Assembly (NCBI RefSeq): GCF_026343945.1
Contig: NZ_JAPKNJ010000003.1
Coordinates: forward strand, 248,001 to 312,000
DNA length: 64,000 bases
Direction: 5' to 3'
Source of the DNA: Kaistia algarum
GTDB lineage: Bacteria; Pseudomonadota; Alphaproteobacteria; Rhizobiales; Kaistiaceae
Shown in pieces: positions 1 to 8,440 of the stretch. The notes below the pieces were generated by a model, which saw only the letters and a program-made list of their open reading frames with translations, did not search any database and was not told where the DNA came from. The first letter of the stretch is position 1. The number at the start of each line of letters is the position of its first letter. A program made the translations under genes and the position numbers.

Positions 1-764
1 TGGACATCAGCGACATTCTCTCGATCCAGCTCTATTCTCTCCGCGGCCTCGGTCCGCTCGAGCGCCAGCTCGATGCGGCCGCGGCGGCCGGCTTTCGTCT
101 CGTCGAGACGATCGGCAGCCACCTTGCCGATCCGAAGGCGCTGAAGGCGGGCCTTGATCGGCGCGGCCTCGCGGCGCCGACCGGCCATGTCGGCATCGGC
201 GATCTCCGCAGCGATCTGCCACGCATCATCGCGGCGGCGCAGCAGGCGGGCGTCAGCCAGCTCTACATGCCGGCCTATCCGGAGGCGGAGCGCGGCACCA
301 CCGGCGCGAGCTGGTCGAAGGCCGGGGCGGAGCTCGGCGCGATCGCCGAGACGCTGAAGGCCGAGGCGATCGGTCTCGGCTATCACAACCATCATTGGGA
401 ACTCGCCATTCTCGACGACGGCCGGCCGGCGCTCGAAAGCTTCTTCGCCGGCGCCGCCGGCTCGCCGCTCACCTGGCAGGCCGATATCGCCTGGCTGGCG
501 CGCGGCGGCGTCGATCCCGTCGAATGGCTCGGCCGCTACAGCGCGATCCTGACCTCGGCCCATGTGAAGGACCAGGCGGCCGCCGGTATCACGGTCGACG
601 ACGGCTGGACCGATGTCGGCGCCGGCATCCTCGACTGGCCGCTGCTCTGGCAGGCGGCGCGCGACAATGGCGCCGGCGTCATGACTGTCGAGCACGACAA
701 TCCGAGCGATCCGGCCGGGTTCGCCGCGCGGAGCCACGCCTATCTCACCCAGATGACGGCCTGA
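1..764 (+). CDS. Sugar phosphate isomerase/epimerase, 5' end cut by window edge
   Basis: TIM-barrel protein of the xylose isomerase-like/AP endonuclease 2 family, which isomerises or epimerises keto-sugars or inositol derivatives with a bound divalent metal. The reading frame is open from base 3 and the two bases before it (tg) could be the end of an ATG/GTG/TTG, so perhaps only one base of the gene is missing. Visible family features are GYHNHHWE, SAHVKDQ and TVEHDN, which place the metal-binding His, Asp and Glu near the C-terminal face of the barrel. It is followed by a Gfo/Idh/MocA oxidoreductase and a sugar ABC importer, a common inositol or sugar catabolism grouping. The substrate cannot be told from the sequence. 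Confidence 0.85.
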   Translation, partial: DISDILSIQLYSLRGLGPLERQLDAAAAAGFRLVETIGSHLADPKALKAGLDRRGLAAPTGHVGIGDLRSDLPRIIAAAQQAGVSQLYMPAYPEAERGTTGASWSKAGAELGAIAETLKAEAIGLGYHNHHWELAILDDGRPALESFFAGAAGSPLTWQADIAWLARGGVDPVEWLGRYSAILTSAHVKDQAAAGITVDDGWTDVGAGILDWPLLWQAARDNGAGVMTVEHDNPSDPAGFAARSHAYLTQMTA

Positions 765-811
765 GCGGCGCAAGAAAACCGGGGCGTCGCTTGCGCCCAG
801 ACCCATCATCG

Positions 812-1900
812 ATGCATCGGACAACACACGTGGAAAAGTTGAGAGTTGGCCTTATCGGCCTCGGGACCGTCGGCCAGGTGGTGCATCTGCCGGTCCTTGC
901 TGGCCTCAAGGAGCAGTTCGAGGTCGTCGCCGTCTGCGACGTGTCGGCTCGCCTCGTCGAGCGGATCGCCGACAGCTACCAGGTCAAGGGACGCTACACC
1001 GACCACGCCGCGATGCTTTCGGCCGAGCGGCTCGATGTCGTCGCCGTCATCAATTCCGACGAGTATCATGCCGATTGTGCCGTCGATGCGCTGGCCGCCG
1101 GCGTGCACGTGCTGATCGAAAAGCCCGTCTGCCTGTCGCTCGCCGATCTCGACCGCATCATCGCGGCGCGCGATGCGGCCGGCAAGATTGCCTTTGTCGG
1201 CTATATGCGGCGCTTCGCCGGCGCCTATGCCGCGATGAAGGCCCGCCTCGCCGCCGGCCCGGCGCCGCTGCATGTCGCGGTGCGCGACATCATCGGCCCG
1301 AATGCTTTCTTCATCGGGCAGACCGCCGTGGTCGAGGCGGCCGACGACATCGCGCCCACGCTGATCGCCGAACGCCAGCATCGGGCGGAGACGCAGGTCC
1401 GCGACGCGCTCGGACCGGTTTCGACCGAAGCCGTTTCAGCCTACCGGCTGCTCTGCGGCCTCGGCAGCCATGATCTCTCGGCGATGCGTGGTCTCATCGG
1501 CGCGCCGCAGGGCGTGATCGGCGCCGGCAAGAAGAGCAGCGGGCGCTATGTCGCCGCCATCCTCGATTATGGGAGCTTCATGGCGACCTTCGAGATGGGG
1601 CTCGACCAGGTCGGCCGCTTCGATGCCTCGATCGAGGCCTTCACCGGCAGCGAGCGGCTCCGCATCGACTATGACACGCCCTTCATCCGCCATCTGCCGA
1701 CGCTGCTGACGGTGCAGTCGACGAAGGGGGACTCGCTTTCCGTCGCCATCGAGCGGCCGAGCTATCGCGATCCCTATACGTCCGAATGGCTGCATTTCCA
1801 CGACGTCATCACTGCCGGTGCGCCGGTCGACACCACGCTCGAGGATTCGGCCGAGGATCTGAAGCTCTTCGCCGATATCATCGCGGCCTTCCCGGATTGA
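812..1900 (+). CDS. Gfo/Idh/MocA family NAD(P)-dependent oxidoreductase
   Basis: Predicted cytoplasmic sugar or cyclitol dehydrogenase of about 360 residues. The N-terminal Rossmann motif reads GLIGLGTVG and the family EKP motif appears as VLIEKPVCLS near residue 105, where the Lys contacts cofactor and substrate. The long C-terminal part is the alpha/beta substrate domain. The start is uncertain: ATG at 812, GTG at 830 and TTG at 839 are all in frame and none has a strong ribosome binding site, but the Rossmann strand begins right after 839. It probably works with the upstream isomerase and the downstream importer on one sugar or cyclitol. Confidence 0.88.
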   Translation: MHRTTHVEKLRVGLIGLGTVGQVVHLPVLAGLKEQFEVVAVCDVSARLVERIADSYQVKGRYTDHAAMLSAERLDVVAVINSDEYHADCAVDALAAGVHVLIEKPVCLSLADLDRIIAARDAAGKIAFVGYMRRFAGAYAAMKARLAAGPAPLHVAVRDIIGPNAFFIGQTAVVEAADDIAPTLIAERQHRAETQVRDALGPVSTEAVSAYRLLCGLGSHDLSAMRGLIGAPQGVIGAGKKSSGRYVAAILDYGSFMATFEMGLDQVGRFDASIEAFTGSERLRIDYDTPFIRHLPTLLTVQSTKGDSLSVAIERPSYRDPYTSEWLHFHDVITAGAPVDTTLEDSAEDLKLFADIIAAFPD

Positions 1901-1970
1901 GCCGTCCAGGGGGTCGCGCCCAAGGTCGCATCAGCGGCTCAACATATCGTTCAAGAAACGGGAGGAAAAA

Positions 1971-3272
1971 ATGAACGAATCCAATGCTCGCCGGAGCGGC
2001 ATGAACCGCCGCGCCTTTCTCGCCAGCACGGCTGCGGCCGCAACCGCCATGACCGTCGGCCAGAAAGCGGCGTTCGGCGCCGAGGAGATCAAGTTCTGGG
2101 ACATGGTCTGGGGCACCGGCGCCACCTATACGGCGGCCGCCAAGGAACTGGTCGGCAGCTACCAGCCCTCGGGCGACAATCTCGGCGTCCGCTATCAGTC
2201 TATCCCCTGGGCCAACTGGTACCAGACCTTCACCTCCGCCGCCGCTTCCCGCACGACGCCAGCGGTCTCGTCGGGGGCCGCCTTCCTGCCGTTCTATTTC
2301 ATCGAGCAGGGTGTCATCGCTCCCGCCGATGATGTCGTAGCCGGCTTCGACAAGAGCGGCACCAACGACTTCCTCCCCGGCGTGCTCGACGCGATGAAGA
2401 CCGACAAGGGCTATGCCGCGATGCCCTGGTCGATGGATCTCCGTGTCATCTGGGTGCGGAAGTCGCTGCTCGAGAAGGCCGGCGTCGAGGCGCCGACGGA
2501 TTGGCAGAGCTTCATCAAGGTCGGCGAGGCGTTGAAGAAGATCGATGTCGTCGGCCTCGGCCTCGCCGACGGCAGCACGACGACGGACGGACAGCACAGC
2601 GTCTCGGCGCTGATGATCAACAATGGCGGCGGGCTGTTCGCGACCGATGGCACGCTCGATTGCGTCACCGATCGCAACATCGAGACGCTCGACTTCCTGA
2701 ACGAGCTGGTCCGCAAGGGCATCATCGATCCCTATGCGGCGAGCTACACGTCCGACAATGTCACCCGCGACTGGCTCTCGGGCCGGGTCGGCATGGGCTT
2801 CGGCCAGACCGGGCTCGACAAGAACTTCCCGGCCGACCAGCGGTCCGACCTGACGGTGATCAGCCCGATCAAGTCGACGCGCGGAGATAAGGGCACAGTC
2901 TACTACATCAATCCGCTGATGATGTTCAAAACCACCGCGTCGCAGCCTTCGTCGGAGGCGTTCCTCACGTGGTATCTCGACAATATGAAGGTGTTCTGGG
3001 AGAAGGGCGTCGCCATCGACGTGCCGGTTCGCAAAAGCATCGCCGAGCTGCCGAACCTCAAGCAGAACGCCAATCTGCAGAAGTCGATCGCCGAATGGCA
3101 GCCGGTCGGCAAGACGATCGGCGCGCAGGCGCCGCGTCCCTTCGGTGCGCTCAACGCGGTCGATGGCGGCGGAGCCGGTGCTGCGTTCATCCAGCAGATC
3201 ATCGAGGGCAAGACGGCGTCGAAGCAGATCCTCGAGACCCTGCAGACCGCCCTCGAGAAAGTCGTGAAGTAG
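1971..3272 (+). CDS. Extracellular solute-binding protein, sugar ABC importer (CUT1 type)
   Basis: Periplasmic ligand-binding protein of 433 residues for the two permeases downstream. The N-terminus carries a twin-arginine signal (NRRAFLAST, then an alanine-rich stretch) followed by mature sequence from about residue 38. The size and fold features are those of the MalE-like family 1 binding proteins that serve CUT1 carbohydrate importers. A good ribosome binding site (gggagg) lies just before the ATG. The ligand is unknown, but the linked isomerase and dehydrogenase suggest a monosaccharide, cyclitol or small glycoside. Confidence 0.9.
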   Translation: MNESNARRSGMNRRAFLASTAAAATAMTVGQKAAFGAEEIKFWDMVWGTGATYTAAAKELVGSYQPSGDNLGVRYQSIPWANWYQTFTSAAASRTTPAVSSGAAFLPFYFIEQGVIAPADDVVAGFDKSGTNDFLPGVLDAMKTDKGYAAMPWSMDLRVIWVRKSLLEKAGVEAPTDWQSFIKVGEALKKIDVVGLGLADGSTTTDGQHSVSALMINNGGGLFATDGTLDCVTDRNIETLDFLNELVRKGIIDPYAASYTSDNVTRDWLSGRVGMGFGQTGLDKNFPADQRSDLTVISPIKSTRGDKGTVYYINPLMMFKTTASQPSSEAFLTWYLDNMKVFWEKGVAIDVPVRKSIAELPNLKQNANLQKSIAEWQPVGKTIGAQAPRPFGALNAVDGGGAGAAFIQQIIEGKTASKQILETLQTALEKVVK

Positions 3273-3276
3273 CAGC

Positions 3277-4209
3277 GTGCAGGCAACCGGAACCCTCGCC
3301 GACCGGCAAAGCCGGCGCCCCGCGGAAGCGCGGCGCCGGCGGCCTGATCTCGGCCGCGCCATGACATTGGCCGGGCTGGCGATGCCGGCCATCGTGCTGA
3401 TGACCGTCGTCAACGCCTATCCGGTCGTCTATGCCGGCATCCAGGCGCTGCATGACGGCGATCTGCTCAATCTCGGCAGCTTTGTGGGCCTCGCGAATTT
3501 TCGCGACGCCCTGACCGATCCGCTGTTCTGGTGGTCGGCGCGCTTCACCGTCATCTTCAGCCTCTGCGGCGTGTTCGGGTCATGGCTGGTCGGCTTCGCG
3601 CTCGCCCTCCTGCTGAAGCCGGAATTTCCCGGCAAGAGCTCCTTCAAGATCCTGCTGCTCCTGCCATGGATCGTGCCGATCGTCGTCTCCTCCATGAGCT
3701 GGAACTGGCTGACGGCGACACCGACGAGCCTGTTGCCGGTGCTGGCGCAAGATCTCGGCTTCGGCCGCGTGATGTTCCTCGCCGATCCGACCATGGCGAT
3801 GATCACCGTCTGCCTGTTCAAGATCCGGATCAGCTATCCCTTCATGATGATGATGATGTCGGCGGCGCTCGAAGGCATCGAGCCCAATCTCTACGAGGCG
3901 GCCCGCGTCGACGGCGCCAATTCGCGGCAGCAGCTGCGCTATATCGTCCTGCCGATGACGGCCCGCTCGACCTATATCGCCTGGATCCTGATGGCGATGT
4001 TCTCGGTCAACGACTTCGCCACGATCTATCTGCTCACGGGCGGTGGCCCGGTCGATTCGACGACCTCGCTGATCGTCCTTGCCTATCGCTCGGTGTTCCA
4101 GGATTTCCGGCCAGGATACGGCGTCGCGATCTCCTTCCTGATGACCGGAGCGCTGGTGACCCTTTCGATCATCCTCTTCCGCCAGATCCGCAGGGCGAAC
4201 ATCGCATGA
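3277..4209 (+). CDS. Carbohydrate ABC transporter permease (MalF/UgpA-like)
   Basis: Inner-membrane permease of about 310 residues with six predicted transmembrane segments and the cytoplasmic EAA loop (YEAARVDGAN) that docks the ATPase. It starts with GTG four bases after the binding-protein stop; an ATG at 3361 is an alternative start that would remove an Arg-rich N-terminal extension. A run of methionine codons (MMMMM, about residues 188-192) lies just before the EAA loop. Its stop overlaps the start of the next permease. No ATPase gene follows, so a shared MsmK/UgpC-type ATPase encoded elsewhere probably energises it. Confidence 0.9.
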   Translation: MQATGTLADRQSRRPAEARRRRPDLGRAMTLAGLAMPAIVLMTVVNAYPVVYAGIQALHDGDLLNLGSFVGLANFRDALTDPLFWWSARFTVIFSLCGVFGSWLVGFALALLLKPEFPGKSSFKILLLLPWIVPIVVSSMSWNWLTATPTSLLPVLAQDLGFGRVMFLADPTMAMITVCLFKIRISYPFMMMMMSAALEGIEPNLYEAARVDGANSRQQLRYIVLPMTARSTYIAWILMAMFSVNDFATIYLLTGGGPVDSTTSLIVLAYRSVFQDFRPGYGVAISFLMTGALVTLSIILFRQIRRANIA

Positions 4210-5054
4210 CCACCCCCATCGCCACGGCGCCGGCAAGGAACTCGCTCGATCCGCGGCGGGCTGGGTTCGGCCGCACGCTCGCCGCCGCGATCGTGACGCT
4301 CGTCCTGCTCGGGCCGATCATCGTCGTGTTCTGGCTGGCGCTGCGGCCGCGGCTCTACACCGACATCACCGGACCGACGCTGGAGACGTTCGGCTATATC
4401 TTCGCCAATACTGACATCCTGCTCTGGCTGAAGAACAGCGCCATGGTCTCGGCGCTCGCGACCATCGTTTCGGTCATCGTCGCCGCGCCCGCCGGCTATG
4501 TGTTGTCGCGTGGCCGCGGCGGGGCGGTCTCGGTCTATTCGCTGTTCATCTTCGTGGTGCAGAGCTTCCCTGTCGTCGTCTTCGTCATCCCGCTCTTCAT
4601 CATGTTCGCGGCGGTCGGGCTGGTCGATTCGCTCGGCGGCGTCGCGATCATCTATGTCGCCTCCTCGATCGCCGTCGCCTGCTGGATGATGTCTGCCTAT
4701 TTCGACACGATCCCGGTGACGCTGGAGGAAGCCGCCTGGATCGATGGCTGCTCGGTCTTCGGCGGCTTCGTGCGGATCGTGCTGCGCAACTCGCTGCCCG
4801 GCGTGCTGTCTACGGCAATCTATGCGTTCCTGCTTGCCTGGAACGACTATCTCGTGGCGTTGGTGTTCCTGCGCTCCGACGATCGCTTCACCCTGCCGAT
4901 CGGCCTGCAGACCTTCTTTCAGCAGAACCAGACCGACTGGGGCCCGGTAATGGCTTGCGCTGTCGTGATGCTGGCGCCGCCGGTGGTCATTTTCGCATTT
5001 CTCAACCGATTCTTCTCGATCGGCGGCATTGGCGGTTCGCTGGCCGGCAGATAG
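4206..5054 (+). CDS. Carbohydrate ABC transporter permease (MalG/UgpE-like)
   Basis: Second inner-membrane permease of the CUT1 importer, 282 residues, with six predicted membrane segments and the EAA loop (EEAAWIDGCSVF). The ATG overlaps the preceding stop as ATGA, which indicates translational coupling and an equimolar pair. It ends the recognisable operon; the next 160 bases lead into a tandem repeat array. The chosen start leaves a short Pro/Ala-rich cytoplasmic N-terminus before the first membrane helix. Confidence 0.9.
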   Translation: MTTPIATAPARNSLDPRRAGFGRTLAAAIVTLVLLGPIIVVFWLALRPRLYTDITGPTLETFGYIFANTDILLWLKNSAMVSALATIVSVIVAAPAGYVLSRGRGGAVSVYSLFIFVVQSFPVVVFVIPLFIMFAAVGLVDSLGGVAIIYVASSIAVACWMMSAYFDTIPVTLEEAAWIDGCSVFGGFVRIVLRNSLPGVLSTAIYAFLLAWNDYLVALVFLRSDDRFTLPIGLQTFFQQNQTDWGPVMACAVVMLAPPVVIFAFLNRFFSIGGIGGSLAGR

Positions 5055-5218
5055 CCCTCCGTAGCGGTGATTTCCCCCCAATTCCTATCCCGCTGAGAGG
5101 TTGTTTCGAAGCTTGGATCCTGCCGTCGCGAAGGCCTTGTCGGCGATGGGCCGTCCGTCGTGGGGCGGCGCGCTTATTCGCGGTGTTGGATCGCTTAGCG
5201 TCTGGCCTTCCCCGAATT

Positions 5219-5407
5219 GACAATCGGATACCGCAAAGCGTTAATCCTAGCCCGCTTAACGGCAATACAGCACCGAATAACGACAATGTCGAACCGCCAT
5301 TCGGCAAAGCGATCCCGCGTTGCCGCAAGCTGATCCCGCAAACGCGCAGTCCGATCCCGGCTAACGACAACGTAATCCCACCAAACGACAATCGACTTTC
5401 CCTGACA
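5219..5407. repeat. Degenerate tandem array, nine 21-bp units without indels
   Basis: Nine consecutive 21-base units start at 5219, 5240, 5261, 5282, 5303, 5324, 5345, 5366 and 5387. Their rough consensus is GACAATCGAATCCCGCNNAAC; the third to sixth bases and the central CCCGC are best kept. A tenth, poorer unit may precede at 5198. The spacing never slips although units differ at many positions. Read on the plus strand each unit gives a heptad like DNxIPxN; on the minus strand LSxxGIx, and the array is open in both of these frames. It may be a fragment of a low-complexity repeat protein or a non-coding minisatellite. No spacers exist, so it is not a CRISPR. Confidence 0.7.
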
Positions 5408-5559
5408 GCGACTGCGAACACCGCTCCAGAATCGGAAAATCGGCCCATCAATTAGGCAGAAAGTTTCGGGTAACTCACGGAAATAACGCCGTCTTCCAGC
5501 GTATGCCCCCCGAAGTCCCGAGAGAGCCGCTCTCGGTCGTTTCCGCTGCGAACAGGAAA

Positions 5560-6151
5560 TGCAGGCAGAGACGGGTTTGTGACGCACTGCGTCCACCACC
5601 AACCTCCCAGGAGCGGCTGAAGGGAGCGGTGGCGACCGGCGTCGGCGAGCGACTTGTGGCCCTCGGTCTGGCGATGGAGCAGCCGACGGAGTCTGGCCAG
5701 CCGGCATGGCGTCAGACGGCCGATGGCGAGCGGCGGACGCTGGTCATCACGTGGCGCGGCTGGCTGCCATCGGTGTCGACGAGTCGGCGGTTGGCCGCGA
5801 AGACGGAGATCGGGTGTCTACGGAGCCGCCCAGAGAGGTAGGCCAGAGCTTGGGTGCGTCAGTTGATGCACCAAAACGATCGGAGCGCCCAGGAAGCAAG
5901 AAGGCGCTTGTCATCGGCCTGCTCGTCAGGGGGAAGGCGCATCGGTCGACGACATCACTGGGATGACCGGCTGGCTCGCGCACACGATCCGAGCCTTGCT
6001 GACCAGCGTGCGCAGGGCCGGCATGGCAGTCGAGACAATCCGCCGAAGCGGCGAGCCGACCCGATATCGGCTGATGGAAGGGCAGGGCGCTGAGACGACC
6101 GCGATCCCGCCAGTCGACACAGTCGAACTTGGACAGGCCGAGGAAGAGTGA
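5560..6151 (+). pseudogene. Decayed DUF3489-domain gene (winged-helix, mobile-element accessory)
   Basis: Three reading frames together rebuild one protein. Residues like ERLVALGLAMEQ with PAWRQTADGERRTLVIT lie in the first frame to about 5755. The second frame carries RLAAIGVDES and GSKKALVIGLL to about 5930. The third carries SVDDITGMTGWLAHTIRALL to the TGA at 6151. This order matches DUF3489 proteins, which have a short winged-helix C-terminal domain and sit in integrative elements next to DUF2924 and a serine recombinase. At least two frameshifts break it, one in the G-run near 5930. The stop lies six bases before the DUF2924 remnant, the usual neighbour. Confidence 0.75.
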
Positions 6152-6156
6152 TCCTA

Positions 6157-6722
6157 ATGTCCCGGACACGCCAATCCGCGAGAACGTCATCGCAGCCGAT
6201 TGCCCTTACTGCCGAGATCCATGGTCTCGCCAAGCTGGATCTCCACGCCCTGCGGATCCGCTGGCGCAAGCTGATGCGCAAGGAGGCCCCCGAACATCTC
6301 GGTCGGGCCCTGCTGATTCGCATCATCGCTTACTGGATGCAGGCACGGATCCATGGTGATCTCGATGCCAACAGCGTCCGGCAACTCGAACAGATTGCGC
6401 GAGACCATGAACGCCAGCGCCGGGCAGGGGCGGCCAAGCCGAAGGCGGTTCCAGTCGTTGCGCCGGCACCGCGAGATCGCGGCCATCGCCCCGGCACATT
6501 GTTCATCCGCGAATATGCCGGCGAGATGCACCGGGTGTGCGTCACCCACGACGGCTTTGAATAGCAGGGAGCGGTCTACCGATCGCTCTCGGAGATCGCT
6601 CGGCTGATCACAGGCACGAGCTGGAGCGCCCCCGGTTCTTTGGTCTCCGGGATAGAACCCAGCAGGCATCCGGCGTCGACAAAGCCAAACCCGAACCGGA
6701 GCGTCAGGGGAGGGGTCGAGCA
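6157..6722 (+). pseudogene. Decayed DUF2924 gene (recombinase-associated)
   Basis: The first 135 codons read cleanly and show DUF2924 features: LRIRWRKLMRKEAPEHL, LLIRIIAYWMQ, PGTLFIREYAGEMHRVCV and HDGFE. An amber codon then interrupts at 6562-6564 where relatives carry Trp or Tyr. The frame continues past it as QGAVYRSLSEIARLITGTSW, and about 25 bases later one base is missing in a C-run, so the expected RFFGLR appears only in the next frame. DUF2924 proteins are small and of unproven function, normally encoded just upstream of a large serine recombinase in phage or integrative elements. No recombinase follows here: the sequence switches near 6725 to the end of an opposing gene. Confidence 0.8.
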
Positions 6723-6724
6723 TG

Positions 6725-8036
6725 GGCCTGGCGAAAATCGACAAATCGGCAAGTGCGCCACTGTCGTTGCGGTAGATCCGCTGATGGATCCGCCCCGGAT
6801 TGTTACCGATCACGGTGCCGTTCAGCCAACCCCCGAGCCAATGTGGCGGGTCCCACCAATAGCCGAAGGTTCCCGGCTTGCTCTCCGTCTGCATCGGTCC
6901 CGCCATATCCGGGAAATTGGTCAGCCCCGGCGAGTAGAGTCCAGCGGTTGCCATGGCGAAGTAGGCCTCGTCCATGGCATTGTGGACCGTCTTGCCGCCA
7001 TCGCAGCTGCCGTCAACGACGGTGACGTCGGCGCCTCGATCACCCAGGCTTTCAAAATAGGGCGCCAAGTCGCGCAGGTAGGACAGGCCGCCATCGCCGA
7101 ATTGGAAGATACCGCGAAGCGACGGTGGCCGGCTCATATCGCCCGTCGCGCGCGACGAGCCGCCATGACCGGCAAGGTAGATCAGCAGCCGGTCGCCGGC
7201 CGACGGGTTCATCGGGAGCAGGCGCAGTCGCTTCAGCCCGTCGGGGCCGGAGGGGATCGAATGGATGGTGTAGCCGCGCCTGCGGCCCTGGCTTTCCAGA
7301 TTGGCCACGGCGCCGGACCATTGCGGATGATGGATGATGAGCAAATGCGACTGGCGCTGGCCGTGCTCCCAGTCATTGTCGGCAGTATTGAGCCGCCAAT
7401 GGCCGAAGACGGTCTGGTTCGGCGCCATGGCGCGCGGAAGCAGGGTACTTCCGTCGAAATCCAGGATGGCGAGACCCCAGGGGCTGGTCACCAGCAGTTC
7501 GGCCTTGTTGTCGCCGTCGAAGTCAGCCGCATTCACGCAGCGATTGTCGCGCGTATTGACCAGCCAGTCACCGAGCCGCGTGCTATTTGGCGCGACAGTC
7601 AGGGATTGCAGACTGCCGCCGACGAGCTTGAGCAGGCCGATGCCGGTCGCGTTCGAGCCAAAGATCTCTGTCTTGCCGTCGCCATCGAAGTCACGGGGCC
7701 GAAGCTGTCATTGGCGGTATTGATCAGCCAGCCTCCCAGCCTCGTGCCGTTTGGAGCCATGACGGGGCTTGCGATCGCAGCGCCGGAAAGCTTCAGGACG
7801 CCTAGGCCCCACCCGCTGGTGGCAAGGATCTCAGCACGACCATCGCCGTCAAAATCGCCGGTATGGCCGAACTCGTTGTTGGCAGTATTCAGCAACCAGC
7901 CGCCGAGCCGGGAGCCATTTGGCGTCAATGCCTGCGATGTCAGTGAATTGCTGGATAGGCCGATGACGCCGAGCCCCCATGGGCTGGAAACCAGAATCTC
8001 GCTTAAATTGTCGCCGTTGAAATCATTGATCTTCAT
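6725..8036 (-). pseudogene. FG-GAP/VCBS repeat protein with caspase-like domain, frameshifted and 3'-truncated
   Basis: Four repeats of about 56 residues begin with DFNGDN, DFDGDG, DFDGDG and DFDGDN, typical calcium-binding FG-GAP blades, each ending in a (G/W)LxNT motif. The frame breaks near 7692 inside repeat three (net loss of one base, modulo three) and resumes in the next frame. After the repeats a domain shows LLIYLAGHGG and VTVVDGSCDGG, which look like the catalytic His and Cys segments of the caspase/gingipain-type cysteine peptidase fold. The C-terminus runs antisense into the DUF2924 remnant near 6725, so the natural end is probably lost. No signal peptide is visible. A GGAG lies before the ATG. 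Confidence 0.65.
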
Positions 8037-8440
8037 CGCGAAAACTCCATCAAATCGAGCAAATCAAAACTTGCTCGTGATGTACGTCTCGCTGCCCCCA
8101 ACCGAGCAAACGCTGAACGGATCCTTTGGACGCATCAAATCGGCGTCTCAGATACTGCAACCCGGATACGACGACATTCAGGGGCAAAATGGGATTGAGG
8201 ACAGAAGGATGCTGCTTTGGCCGGTGTTCATTTGAAATCTCGGGTCCAGCATATGCTTGCGTCTATCAGAAGCCGATCCGGGTCGACCAGGCCTCGTAGT
8301 TCATATCCCGCGACCACGACCTATGGTGACCTGCCGCTGTGTTTTTCCTCCACTCGGAGCTAGAGTTTTGCCTATTGAAGGTCGGATTAGCTTAGCCGGG
8401 TGTCCACAGAACCGGCAGCAGGCCATTGAGGGAACATTAC
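8037..8440. other. Intergenic stretch of about 400 bases between divergent genes
   Basis: This stretch separates the minus-strand FG-GAP gene from the plus-strand amidohydrolase and should hold both promoters. I see no recognisable gene, repeat or transposon end in it. A GAGGGA sequence at 8428-8433 is the likely ribosome binding site of the amidohydrolase. Confidence 0.5.

Noticed and set aside
5219..5407. CRISPR array
   Set aside because: The 21-base units are directly adjacent and degenerate, with no spacers, and no cas genes are present.
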